14,087 bases of DNA from Chloroflexota bacterium (GTDB taxonomy: Bacteria > Chloroflexota > Limnocylindria > Limnocylindrales > CSP1-4): contig JAKAMV010000154.1 in assembly GCA_021812735.1 (NCBI GenBank), forward strand, positions 1-14,087, in the 5' to 3' direction. The notes beneath the pieces are model-generated. The model was not told the origin of the DNA. It searched no databases and saw nothing but the letters and a program-made list of their open reading frames with translations. Below are positions 1 to 7,476 of the stretch, in pieces. How positions within the stretch are numbered: position 1 is the stretch's first letter; every line of letters starts with the position of its first letter. The position numbers and the translations under genes were made by a program.

Positions 1-21
1 GTCGATGAGCCAGTTGCTCAT
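1..21 (-). CDS. 5' end of an unrecognised gene, second member of the M-x-x-W-L-I-D pair (cut by window edge)
   Basis: Only seven codons are visible, reading MSNWLID. The ATG at 21-19 overlaps the TGA (20-18) of the upstream gene as ATGA, the same coupling used at several other junctions of this operon. This is the main reason to accept so short a piece as a real gene start. The N-terminus matches that of the preceding gene (MRTWLID) at five of seven positions, so the two may be tandem paralogues or share an N-terminal targeting signal. Function is unknown and the rest lies outside the window. Confidence 0.6.
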
Positions 22-812
22 ACCGCGCCCCTCGTGTCGTGGCCGCCGGCCCAGCCGGCCGCGGTGAACACGTCGGACGGGATCGCAGGGTAGACGCCGG
101 TCGGCCAGTACGTGGTCCCCTGGGTGTTGAACTGGTCGAGGAGCTGGCGGAGCTGGAACGCGCCGTAGGAGGGCGTCGGTCCGCCGGGCGCGCCGGATTG
201 CCAGCTCGCCACGGTCGGCCCGGGGCTGGACGCCTGCGAGAAGACCGAGCCGGCCGGGGCGGCCGACGGGTTCTCGATCGCGTAGTACCACTGCCGGGCG
301 AGGGTGTACGTGTTGCCCGACGGGATGGACAGGTCGATCGGCGCCCCCCACGCCGACGAGCCCGACCCGGCAGGGCCGGTGGAGCCTGTGCCGGTGGCGG
401 AGCCGGTGCCGACGCCTTGGGCGACCTGGGTCGCCGCGCTGACAATGGCCTGCGTTGTCAACTTGGGCGCGGCCGCTGCCAGTGGCGTTGCCGGCGCCGT
501 CGCGGCCTGGGTCGTGGCCGCAGCTACCGCGTTGACCGTGGCGGGATCGGGTGCCGTCGTAGCGGTTGTGCCAGCCGCCGATGTCGGCGAGGAGGCTGCC
601 GGGGCCGCGCTGAGCGGCCAGTGCACGCTCGACGTCGAGGCGCTGCTGGAACTCGCGTCCGCGAGGATCGAGGCGAAGGAATCGCCGGCGCCGGTGGAGC
701 TCGACGTCCTCGAGGTGGCGTGATCCGCGGCCGCGGCCGGCACGCGGGAGGCAAGGCCGTCCAGCGCGCTGACGAGGGTCCGCTGCGTCGGATCGATAAG
801 CCATGTTCTCAT
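18..812 (-). CDS. Unrecognised Ala/Ser/Thr-rich protein of the flagellar operon, possibly exported
   Basis: The product is 264 aa and matches no family I can name. The ATG at 812 overlaps the TGA of the hydrolase gene (ATGA), and its own TGA overlaps the next ATG, so it is translationally coupled on both sides. Layout: N-terminal MRTWLID, a short segment containing FASIL (residues 46-50), a low-complexity Ala/Thr/Ser/Pro linker (about 55-155), and a more ordered aromatic-rich C-terminus (about 156-264). There is no Sec signal peptide or membrane segment. FASIL fits the F-x-x-x-hydrophobic gate-recognition pattern of early flagellar type III substrates, and a similar FASVL occurs in the hydrolase upstream. 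The position after fliJ is where fliK (hook-length control) often lies, and the Ala/Pro/Thr-rich body would suit that, but I see no FliK C-terminal signature. Treat it as a hypothetical protein, with export an inference. Confidence 0.75.
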   Translation of the reverse strand: MRTWLIDPTQRTLVSALDGLASRVPAAAADHATSRTSSSTGAGDSFASILADASSSSASTSSVHWPLSAAPAASSPTSAAGTTATTAPDPATVNAVAAATTQAATAPATPLAAAAPKLTTQAIVSAATQVAQGVGTGSATGTGSTGPAGSGSSAWGAPIDLSIPSGNTYTLARQWYYAIENPSAAPAGSVFSQASSPGPTVASWQSGAPGGPTPSYGAFQLRQLLDQFNTQGTTYWPTGVYPAIPSDVFTAAGWAGGHDTRGAV

Positions 813-2077
813 GCGGCAGCCTCCCGATAGGTGGTCCAGTACGAGCAGATTCGGTCGATGTAGCGCTGGGTCACGGGGTAGTCGGGCACGCCGCCCGCGG
901 CGGCAACGGCGCCCTTGCCGTCGTGGTACGCGGCGAGGGCGACGTCGGTGCGTCCATAGAGGCGCAGGTCGCTCGCGAGGTAGCGGGCGCCGGCGCGCAG
1001 GTTCTGCACTGCGTCGAGCGGGTCGGTGACGCCCATCGACGAGGCGGTCGCCGGCATCAGCTGGCACAGCCCCTGGGCTCCGGCCGACGACACGGCGTCG
1101 GCGCGGAAGCCCGACTCCGCCCGCACGAGCGATGCCAGCAGCAGGGGGTCCACGCCAGCGCGCACGGCCGCGTCGCGGATCTCCGCGTGGTACGGGATCT
1201 GGGCACCGACTGCATCGAACTGGTCGAGCGCGGCTTGCGTGAGCTGTCCATCGGCGGCGGCGAGCGCAGAGGCCCGCGCTCCGGAAGCCGGCGGGGCGAC
1301 AACGGCGGCCCTCGCGACGGCGCCCGGCAGATGGCCGCTGTCGAGCACGGGCAGCGGGTCAACGGCCTTGCCGTCCACGGTCAGCTCGAGGTGCAGGTGG
1401 GGGCCGGTGGTGTTGCCGGTCATGCCCACGCTGCCCAGCCTCTGACCGGCGGCCACCGTGTCGCCCTGACGCACCGCGAGGTCCGGCTGGAGGTGCGCAT
1501 AGAGCGCCACGGACCCGTCCGCGTGCCGGACGCGAACCACCTCGGCCCCATCGGGGTAGCGGCCGGCGAACTCCACGGTGCCGGAGGCCATCGACCGGAC
1601 CGGCGTGCCCTCGGAGGCGCCGACGTCGAGGCCGTCGTGGTAGTGGGCGTAGCGGGTGCCGTTGACGGTCGCCGGCGGCTCGAGCGTGCAGGTCGAGGGG
1701 CCGAAGCCCTGGGTGATGCTGCCGCGCACCGGCCACACCACGGCGCCGGGCGCCGATCCCCCAGCGGCCGCCAGGCGCGACAGCCCCGCCATCGCGCTGG
1801 TGCCTGCGGGCGTGGCGACCGGCGCCGCGCCGGCGACCCACGGGATGGCCCACGCGGAGGCGTCCCCGCCCGACGTCACCACCCCGCCGGCCGACGTGGA
1901 CGCCAGCACCGACGCGAAGGTCCCGCCGAGGGCCGACCCCGCCGTGGGCTGCGCCGGCGACCCGCCGATCGCACGCGGCCCGATCAGGCCGGCGACGCTG
2001 TCGTCCGCACACGCCAGGCAGCTCTGGATCTGGCTGATCCGGGCGAGCACCTGCTCGACTGCAGCGGGTCCGCTCAC
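809..2077 (-). CDS. Flagellar-operon peptidoglycan hydrolase: M23 endopeptidase + SLT lytic transglycosylase
   Basis: The product is 422 aa with two wall-cleaving domains. The N-terminus carries LARISQIQ (11-18), a motif I recall from actinobacterial flagellar transglycosylases, then a low-complexity linker with FASVL (54-58). The M23 (LytM-like) domain spans about 113-245 with zinc ligands H147 and D151 (HDGLD), H195, and H227/H229 in GPHLHLE. The SLT/lysozyme-like domain spans about 285-420 with catalytic E321 in RAESGF, GAQGLCQLMP (333-342) and NLRAGARYL. The usual AAYNAG box reads AAYHDG here. The GTG start at 2077 overlaps the fliJ stop (GTGA). There is no Sec signal, and with flagellar neighbours this suggests export through the flagellar apparatus to open the wall for the rod, a role like that of FlgJ's enzymatic half. 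The enzyme classes are clear from motifs; the flagellar role is inference. C20/C23 form a CxxC near the N-terminus, of unknown meaning. Confidence 0.9.
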   Translation of the reverse strand: MSGPAAVEQVLARISQIQSCLACADDSVAGLIGPRAIGGSPAQPTAGSALGGTFASVLASTSAGGVVTSGGDASAWAIPWVAGAAPVATPAGTSAMAGLSRLAAAGGSAPGAVVWPVRGSITQGFGPSTCTLEPPATVNGTRYAHYHDGLDVGASEGTPVRSMASGTVEFAGRYPDGAEVVRVRHADGSVALYAHLQPDLAVRQGDTVAAGQRLGSVGMTGNTTGPHLHLELTVDGKAVDPLPVLDSGHLPGAVARAAVVAPPASGARASALAAADGQLTQAALDQFDAVGAQIPYHAEIRDAAVRAGVDPLLLASLVRAESGFRADAVSSAGAQGLCQLMPATASSMGVTDPLDAVQNLRAGARYLASDLRLYGRTDVALAAYHDGKGAVAAAGGVPDYPVTQRYIDRICSYWTTYREAAA

Positions 2078-2535
2078 GGCTCCACCTCGCGACTGCCCAG
2101 CGCCCGGGCGTGCCGCACGCCGGCGATCTCGGACAGCTGGCTGTCCTCTCGGTGCTGTGCCTCCTTGGCCTCCAGCAGGCGAATCCGGTCGCGCAACCGC
2201 TCGACGACATCGCGTCGCTTGGACGCCTCGGCCAGGGCGCCGCGGGCCACGAGCAGGCCCTCCGACGCCGCCATGAGCCTCGTCCGCCCCTGCGCCGTGG
2301 CGAGCTCGGCGGCCTCGACCCCGGCGCTCGCTGCGCGGAGGTCGCCCGCCTGGGCGCCCGAGGCGCCCATCTCGACGAGCCGCCCCTCCGCGGCGTGCTC
2401 GGCGTCGGTCAAGGCGACCAGCGCCTGGGTGGCGACGCGATGCGCGTCCACGGCCGTGGCGAGCTTGGCGCGCGCCGCGTCCTCGGCCATCTCGCGCAGG
2501 CGGAGCACGACGCCCAGCCGGAACCCGCCGCTCAC
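2074..2535 (-). CDS. fliJ: Flagellar export chaperone FliJ
   Basis: A 153-aa, strongly alpha-helical protein rich in Ala, Glu and Arg, predicted to form a long antiparallel coiled coil as FliJ does. The N-terminus FRLGVVLRLREMAEDAARA follows the FliJ pattern FrLe.vLrlRe...e.ak. In the known system, FliJ is the central stalk of the FliH-FliI-FliJ ATPase complex, linking it to FlhA and escorting chaperones. The GTG start at 2535 overlaps the fliI stop (GTGA), and the stop overlaps the next GTG. FliJ is weakly conserved in sequence, so the call rests on the N-terminal pattern, length, helical composition and position directly after fliI. Confidence 0.88.
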   Translation of the reverse strand: MSGGFRLGVVLRLREMAEDAARAKLATAVDAHRVATQALVALTDAEHAAEGRLVEMGASGAQAGDLRAASAGVEAAELATAQGRTRLMAASEGLLVARGALAEASKRRDVVERLRDRIRLLEAKEAQHREDSQLSEIAGVRHARALGSREVEP

Positions 2536-3887
2536 CGGTCAGCCCTCACCGTGGCGGGCAGCCCGTCCAGCAGACCCAGCCCCTCCATCGCCGCCACCGT
2601 GCTGGCCACGTCGTCGGTCTCGTCAGCGTCCTGGCGGAGGAGCTCGTCGATGTCCGGCTTGAGGCGGATGGCGCGGTCGATCGCCTCCGAGGTGCCCGGG
2701 GCATAGGCGCCCACCTCGATCAGGTCGCGGGCGCCGTCGAACTCGGCCAGCGTCGCGCGGAGCGATCCCGCCAGCCGCCGGTGGTGATCGGTGGTGATCG
2801 TCGGCATGACGCGCGACACGGACGCCAGCACGTCGATGGCCGGGTAGTGGTTGCGCTCCGCGAGGGCCCGCGTCAGGACGATGTGCCCGTCGAGGATCGA
2901 GCGGACCGTGTCCGCGACGGGCTCGTTGAAGTCGTCACCCTCGACGAGAACGGTGAAGAACCCGGTGATCGTGCCGGCGTCCGCGTTCCCGGCCCGCTCC
3001 AGCAGCCGCGGCAGGTAGCTGAACACGCTCGGCGGGTAGCCGCGGAGGGCCGGCGGCTCGCCCGCCGCGAGGCCGATCTCGCGCTGGGCCATCGCGAGGC
3101 GGGTGACCGAGTCCATCAGCAGGACCACGTCGTCGCCCTCGTCGCGGAACGACTCGGCGATCGCCATCGCCGCCTCGGCGGCCTTGAGGCGGAGCAGGGC
3201 CGGCTGGTCGGAGGTGGCGACGACCACCACGGAGCGCTCCAGGCCTTCCGGGCCGAGCTGCTCGTCGATGAACTCCTGGACCTCGCGGCCGCGCTCGCCG
3301 ATCAGCGCGATGACGTTCTCGTCCGACGACGCGTGCCGCGCGATCATGCCCAGCAGGGTGGACTTGCCCACGCCGGAGCCGGCGAAGATGCCCATCCGCT
3401 GGCCGGTGCCGGTGGTGAGCAGGCCGTCGACCGCGCGGACGCCGGTGGACATCGTCCGGGTGATGCGCGCCCGGGCGAGCGGGTCCGGGATCGCGGCGGA
3501 GATCACGCGGGCATCGGCGTGGAGCGGGCCCTTGCCGTCGATCGGGCGGCCGAAGCCGTCAAGCACCCGGCCGAGCACGCCGCGCCCCACCGGCACCCGG
3601 AACTGCTGGTCGCGCACGCGGACCGCCGAGCCGGGCTCGACGCCCGCGATGTCCCCGAAGGGCACGAGCGTGATGCGCTGGTCGCGGAAGCCCACGACCT
3701 CGGCGGACACCGGCGTCTCGCCCTCGAGGTCCACCCAGCAGATCGAGCCCAGGCGGACGGTCAGCCCCGCGGCCTCGATGGTGTTGCCCACGACGCGCGT
3801 GACCGAGCCCTGCGTCTGGAGCGTGGTCGCGGTGCTCACGGCCCGACGGAGGTGCCCGAGCAGCGGGGGGTGCGGCCGGCTGGTCAC
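2532..3887 (-). CDS. fliI: Flagellum-specific type III export ATPase FliI
   Basis: The product is 451 aa from the GTG at 3887, which overlaps the fliH TGA as GTGA, like the next two junctions. A longer in-frame start would run deep into fliH and is not needed. It is related to F1-ATPase beta. Features: an N-terminal beta-barrel (about 25-100), Walker A AGSGVGKST (169-177), catalytic Glu in GERGRE (E198), Walker B VVLLMDS (D259), then GYPPSVFSYLPRLLERAG (283-300), a highly conserved FliI/SctN/Rho-like stretch. The enzyme forms a hexamer under the FlhA export gate and hydrolyses ATP to help load substrates. All catalytic motifs are intact and the length is normal. Confidence 0.97.
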   Translation of the reverse strand: MTSRPHPPLLGHLRRAVSTATTLQTQGSVTRVVGNTIEAAGLTVRLGSICWVDLEGETPVSAEVVGFRDQRITLVPFGDIAGVEPGSAVRVRDQQFRVPVGRGVLGRVLDGFGRPIDGKGPLHADARVISAAIPDPLARARITRTMSTGVRAVDGLLTTGTGQRMGIFAGSGVGKSTLLGMIARHASSDENVIALIGERGREVQEFIDEQLGPEGLERSVVVVATSDQPALLRLKAAEAAMAIAESFRDEGDDVVLLMDSVTRLAMAQREIGLAAGEPPALRGYPPSVFSYLPRLLERAGNADAGTITGFFTVLVEGDDFNEPVADTVRSILDGHIVLTRALAERNHYPAIDVLASVSRVMPTITTDHHRRLAGSLRATLAEFDGARDLIEVGAYAPGTSEAIDRAIRLKPDIDELLRQDADETDDVASTVAAMEGLGLLDGLPATVRADR

Positions 3888-4741
3888 GACGCCGCCTCCA
3901 TGCCCAGCAGCCCGAACGGCGCGGCGATGGCCTCCTCGCCCGGGACGATCGGCAGGGTGTGCTCGCCGGCCGCACCCCCGCGGCCAGGGGCGCGCACGGC
4001 CTCCGCCGGCGCCGAGGCGAGGGTCGCGAGATCGGCCGTGCGGGCAGCGGAGGAGCGGTCCTCCCCGGCGCCCAGGGCCGAGCTGACATACCCCGGAATT
4101 GATGCGTCGAGGGCAGCGGCGACCTCCGCAAGCTGGTCCTCGAGCCCAGCGCCCACCACGCCGTACTCGGTCCGGAGCCGGCACCCGCCGGGCGCCAGCG
4201 TCGGATCCCCGACGAAGGACCACATCAGGCCCCGGTGGCGGGCGCCCCGGCGACCGAGCCACGCCGCCTCGACCGGCGCGACCGCGTCGGGATGGAGCTC
4301 GACCTGCACCGACGACGCGCCGACGGCCTGCCGCAGCCCGGCCTCGATGGCGGCGATCAGCACCGCCGGCTCGTGGCGCAGCTCCGCGCCGACGACCCGC
4401 CGCGCGATGAAGAGCGCGAGCTCCGCCACGGTCCGGGCCACCATGTCCACGTCCCGCGGGATCGCCGCCTCGAGCGAGCTCGCCAGGGCGCCGGCGGCCG
4501 CGATCGCCGACGCCAGCTCCGCCTCCCCGCGCTCGCGCCCCGCCGCGTACCCGCGCTCCTCCGCAACGCGCAGCGCCTCGGCCAGGCGCTGGGCATCGGC
4601 GCGCTCCCGCGCCTCGAGCTCGGCCTGCGCGCGGGGGTCCAGCGCCGGCAGGCCCGGCTGCCCGGCTACCGCCAGCCCCCCGGTCCACTGGCCCGGGAGA
4701 CGAGACTTGCGCCCGGAGAAGATGCGGTCAGGCGAACTCAC
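3884..4741 (-). CDS. fliH: Flagellar export apparatus protein FliH
   Basis: The product is 285 aa, slightly longer than usual for FliH. FliH is the peripheral stalk of the export ATPase; it dimerises, binds and restrains FliI and tethers it to the C ring. The N-terminus (SSPDRIFSG) is followed by a charged helical coiled region (about 35-80) with the FliH-type segment ERGYAAGRERGEAEL, then the FliI-binding domain (about 95-215) with DPTLAPGGCRLRTEYG (179-194). A 65-residue Ala/Gly-rich tail follows, not typical of the family. I chose the GTG at 4741, preceded by a G-rich SD-like run, giving a 14-nt overlap with fliG. An ATG at 4777 is possible but would overlap fliG by 50 nt. Confidence 0.9.
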   Translation of the reverse strand: MSSPDRIFSGRKSRLPGQWTGGLAVAGQPGLPALDPRAQAELEARERADAQRLAEALRVAEERGYAAGRERGEAELASAIAAAGALASSLEAAIPRDVDMVARTVAELALFIARRVVGAELRHEPAVLIAAIEAGLRQAVGASSVQVELHPDAVAPVEAAWLGRRGARHRGLMWSFVGDPTLAPGGCRLRTEYGVVGAGLEDQLAEVAAALDASIPGYVSSALGAGEDRSSAARTADLATLASAPAEAVRAPGRGGAAGEHTLPIVPGEEAIAAPFGLLGMEAAS

Positions 4742-5756
4742 CTTCGCCCCCCCGGTTGATGTAGATCTCGTCGGCATCCTCGAGCCGCTTGACGATCTCG
4801 ACGATCCGGCCCTGGGCCTCCTCGATGTTCTTGATCCGGACCTGCCCGCCGACGGACATCTCGTCCTTGAGCATCTCTGCCGCCCGGGAGCTCATGTTGG
4901 CGAAGAACTTGGCCTTGAGGGCATCGTCCACATTGCGCAGGGCGAGCGACAGGTCCTTGGTGTCGATCTCGCGGACCAGACGCTGCATCGAGCGGTCGTC
5001 GAGGAGCGCGATGTCCTCGAACACGAACATGAACTTGCGAACCTCGTCCGCCAGCTCGGCGTCGAGCTCCTGGAGGCTGCCCAGGATCTGGCGCTCGGTG
5101 GTGCGGTCCACCTGGTTGAGCACCTGGGCGAGCGGCTTGCGCCCGCCGACCTTGGTGGACTCCTGCACCACCGAGCTGATCCGCCGGCTGATCCCCTCCT
5201 CCACCACCGCGACCGCCTCGGGCGTGGTCTGGTCGGTCTGGGCGATCCGCCGCGCCACCTCCACCTGGAGGGCGGGGTCGAGCAGGGTGAGGATCCGAGC
5301 CGCGGTCCGCGGCTCGAGGTGGGCGAGGACGATGGCGGTCGTCTGCGGGTGCTCGGACTCGAGCAGCTGGGCGACCTGCATCGGGTCGGCGCGGAGCAGG
5401 AAGTCGAAGGGCGGGCGGATCTGGCTGGCCGACACCCGCTCGAGCAGGTCCATGCCCTTCTTCTCCCCGAACGCCTCGACGAACAGCTCGAGCGCGTACT
5501 GGGGGCCGCCCTGGAGGTCGGTCATGTGGCTGAACAGGGCGGTGTACGTCTCCTCCAGAACCTGATCGCGCACCGCGGGCTTGACGGACCGCGTGATCAG
5601 GATCTCAGCCGCGACCTTCTCGGCCAGCTCGGGCGTCAGGCGCGAGAGCACGTTCGCGGCGGCAGTCGTCCCGATGGTGATCATCAGGGCGGCCACGCGC
5701 TGGGCGCCCGTCAGGCGGACGGCGGTCGCGGCGGCGGGGAGTGCCTGCTCGGTCAT
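4728..5756 (-). CDS. fliG: Flagellar motor switch protein FliG
   Basis: The product is 342 aa, the usual FliG length. FliG forms the top of the C ring, binds FliF through its N-terminal domain, contacts FliM in the middle and interacts with the stator through its C-terminal domain. The middle domain shows the FliG hallmark EHPQT (135-139), preceded by QVAQLLES. A GGRKPLA linker region (204-210) follows. The C-terminal domain has FVFEDIALLDD (244-254), then KDLSLALR and KAKFFANMSSRAAEML, the charged torque helix. The ATG at 5756 lies 6 nt after the fliF stop with AGGA overlapping that stop. All conserved blocks are present. Confidence 0.97.
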   Translation of the reverse strand: MTEQALPAAATAVRLTGAQRVAALMITIGTTAAANVLSRLTPELAEKVAAEILITRSVKPAVRDQVLEETYTALFSHMTDLQGGPQYALELFVEAFGEKKGMDLLERVSASQIRPPFDFLLRADPMQVAQLLESEHPQTTAIVLAHLEPRTAARILTLLDPALQVEVARRIAQTDQTTPEAVAVVEEGISRRISSVVQESTKVGGRKPLAQVLNQVDRTTERQILGSLQELDAELADEVRKFMFVFEDIALLDDRSMQRLVREIDTKDLSLALRNVDDALKAKFFANMSSRAAEMLKDEMSVGGQVRIKNIEEAQGRIVEIVKRLEDADEIYINRGGEGEFA

Positions 5757-5762
5757 CGAGTC

Positions 5763-7445
5763 CTACCGGCCGCGCCGCGTGACGCGCTCGTCCTCGTCGA
5801 GCATCGTGCGGACGAGGTTGGCGACCTCGTCCGGCTCCTGCTCGGCGAACTGGCGGAGGCGCTCGCCGATCCGGGACTGCGGCGATTCGGCCAGCCGCGG
5901 GAGGTCCTCCTCGCGGAAGCCGGCCGCGCCGAGCGGCGCCTCGCGGGTGGTGGTGGTGCCCATCTCGCCCATCGCGAGCGCCGGCATGCTCAGCCGGGCG
6001 GCGGCCAGCTGCATCTCCTCGGCACGCCCGCGGAGGGCCCGCATGTTGCGCCAGACCAGGAACACCAGAGCCAGGGCGAGCAGCGCGCCGCCCACGGTGG
6101 GCAGAATGCCCGGCAGCATGTCGAGCGGGCCCGGGGCGGGCAGGGTGGTCGCCGCCGCCGACGCCCCCAGGAGCGTGACCGCCGTGGTGGAGATGGAGCC
6201 CTGCGGCGCCCCGACTGCGGCCTCGATCGTGGTCTCCAAGGCGGCCGCATCCTTGAAGCCGGCCTTCTGGAGCGCCTGGGAGTCCACGTACACCGCCCCC
6301 GACAGCGTGCCGTTGGAGCCGGCGGGCGTGGACACCGTCTTGACGTCCGTCGAGTTCGCGTAGTTCACCGTCTCGGTCTGCTTGAGGTACGCGCCAGGCG
6401 TTGACGACGGCGCGGCGGAGGCGCCGGGAGAGGCGGAGGCGCCGGGAGAGGCGGAGGCGCCGGCGGACGGCGCCGGACTGGAGCTCGCGATCGGAACGTT
6501 CGGGTAGGTGGGCAGGCCTGGCACGTTGGACGTGGTTCCGGCGATGCCGCCGGCGCCGTTGGCCCCGGTGCCGCTGTACGTCTCGGTGGACGTCTGGACG
6601 CCGGTGGGGGTCCAATGGAGCGTGTCGATCGGCACGACGGTGGTGGTGGTCTGGCTCACCCTGCTCATGTCGAGCCTGGCCGTCACCTGCACCGCCGAGG
6701 TGTTGGGCCCCAGCACGCTGTCGAGCAGCGACTGGAGCTTGGCGCGCACGGAGCGCTCCACGCCCGCCTGCAGGCTCTGCGCCGTCGAGGCGTCGCCATT
6801 GGGACCGGACAGGGTGTGGCCCTGAGCGTCCACAACGGCGACGTTGGAGGGGTCCAGGCTGGGGACTGACGCCGCGACCGACGAGACGATCGCCCCGACG
6901 AGATCCGCGCTCGGCTCCGCGCCCCCGGCCATCTTGACCCACACCGAGGCGGAGGCCGGCTGGTCGGTGCTGGTGGTGACGCCGGTCTTGGCGAACACGA
7001 TGGTGACCGACGCGTCGGCCACGCCGTCGAACCGCTTGATGGTCTGGGCGTCCTGGTTCTGGATCGCCCGCTGCAGCTGCACCTGCTGGTCAAACGAGGA
7101 GGCGCCGAGCTGCTGCTGGTTGAAGATGTCGAACCCCGACGCTCCGGCCCCCGCGTAGCCGGCCTGGTCGGCGGCGATCCGCGCCTCGGCCACCTTGCTC
7201 GCCGGGACCGAGATGGTGGACCCGCCGTTGTCGAGCGTGTACGCGATCCCGGCCGAGGTCAGGGCGCCCGTGATCGTGGCGGCGTCGCTGGTCGCCACGT
7301 TGGTGAACGCCGCCTGCATCTGGGGCTGGCCGGCCCACATCACGAGGCCCACGGTCATGAGCACCGTGAGGACCGCGCCGAACACGATCCCGATGCGCTG
7401 CGAGATCGTGAGCTGGCGGACGAGCAGCAGGAACTGGTCGATCAT
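5763..7445 (-). CDS. fliF: Flagellar MS-ring protein FliF
   Basis: The product is 560 aa. FliF forms the MS ring in the cytoplasmic membrane and is the first assembled flagellar part. It has a transmembrane helix at about 19-37 and a second at about 446-466. Between them lie ring-building motifs, including FDIFNQQQLGASSFDQQVQL (105-124) and QRAIQNQDAQTIKR. The cytoplasmic tail ends in a helix (about 527-553, GERLRQFAEQEPDEVANLV) resembling the FliG-binding segment. The extracytoplasmic domain holds a Ser/Ala/Pro/Gly insert (about 322-350) encoded by an 18-bp tandem repeat. The ATG at 7445 is preceded by an AAGGG-type SD. The stop is TAG, 6 nt before fliG. Confidence 0.96.
   Translation of the reverse strand: MIDQFLLLVRQLTISQRIGIVFGAVLTVLMTVGLVMWAGQPQMQAAFTNVATSDAATITGALTSAGIAYTLDNGGSTISVPASKVAEARIAADQAGYAGAGASGFDIFNQQQLGASSFDQQVQLQRAIQNQDAQTIKRFDGVADASVTIVFAKTGVTTSTDQPASASVWVKMAGGAEPSADLVGAIVSSVAASVPSLDPSNVAVVDAQGHTLSGPNGDASTAQSLQAGVERSVRAKLQSLLDSVLGPNTSAVQVTARLDMSRVSQTTTTVVPIDTLHWTPTGVQTSTETYSGTGANGAGGIAGTTSNVPGLPTYPNVPIASSSPAPSAGASASPGASASPGASAAPSSTPGAYLKQTETVNYANSTDVKTVSTPAGSNGTLSGAVYVDSQALQKAGFKDAAALETTIEAAVGAPQGSISTTAVTLLGASAAATTLPAPGPLDMLPGILPTVGGALLALALVFLVWRNMRALRGRAEEMQLAAARLSMPALAMGEMGTTTTREAPLGAAGFREEDLPRLAESPQSRIGERLRQFAEQEPDEVANLVRTMLDEDERVTRRGR
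6415..6463 (-). repeat. 18-bp tandem repeat inside fliF (about 2.7 copies)
   Basis: The plus-strand unit gcggaggcgccgggagag occurs at 6415-6432 and 6433-6450, followed by a 13-bp partial copy (6451-6463). The copies are identical. In fliF it encodes a repeated Ser-Ala-Ser-Pro-Gly-Ala pattern in the periplasmic/extracytoplasmic linker. The unit is a multiple of three, so copy-number changes would keep the frame. Confidence 0.9.
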
Positions 7446-7476
7446 CGTGGCCCTTCGCTAGCGGGTGGTCCGGCGG

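Noticed and set aside
18..812. Calling the Ala/Ser/Thr-rich protein FliK from its position after fliJ
   Set aside because: The recognisable FliK C-terminal domain pattern is not seen; position and composition alone are not enough.
803..2662. Long plus-strand open frame opposite the hydrolase and fliJ
   Set aside because: Low-complexity Arg/Gly-rich product antisense to genes with catalytic motifs and coupled starts; a GC-driven shadow.
2781..2800. Tandem decamer GTGGTGATCG x2 within fliI
   Set aside because: It encodes the conserved Thr-Ile-Thr-Thr-Asp-His-His stretch of FliI, so it is explained by coding sequence.
2781..6404. A very long open frame (1207 codons) on the plus strand, opposite fliI-fliF
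   Set aside because: The product is Arg/Gly/His/Leu-rich without family motifs and lies antisense to fliI, fliH, fliG and fliF, all with intact motifs. Long antisense open frames are expected at this GC content.
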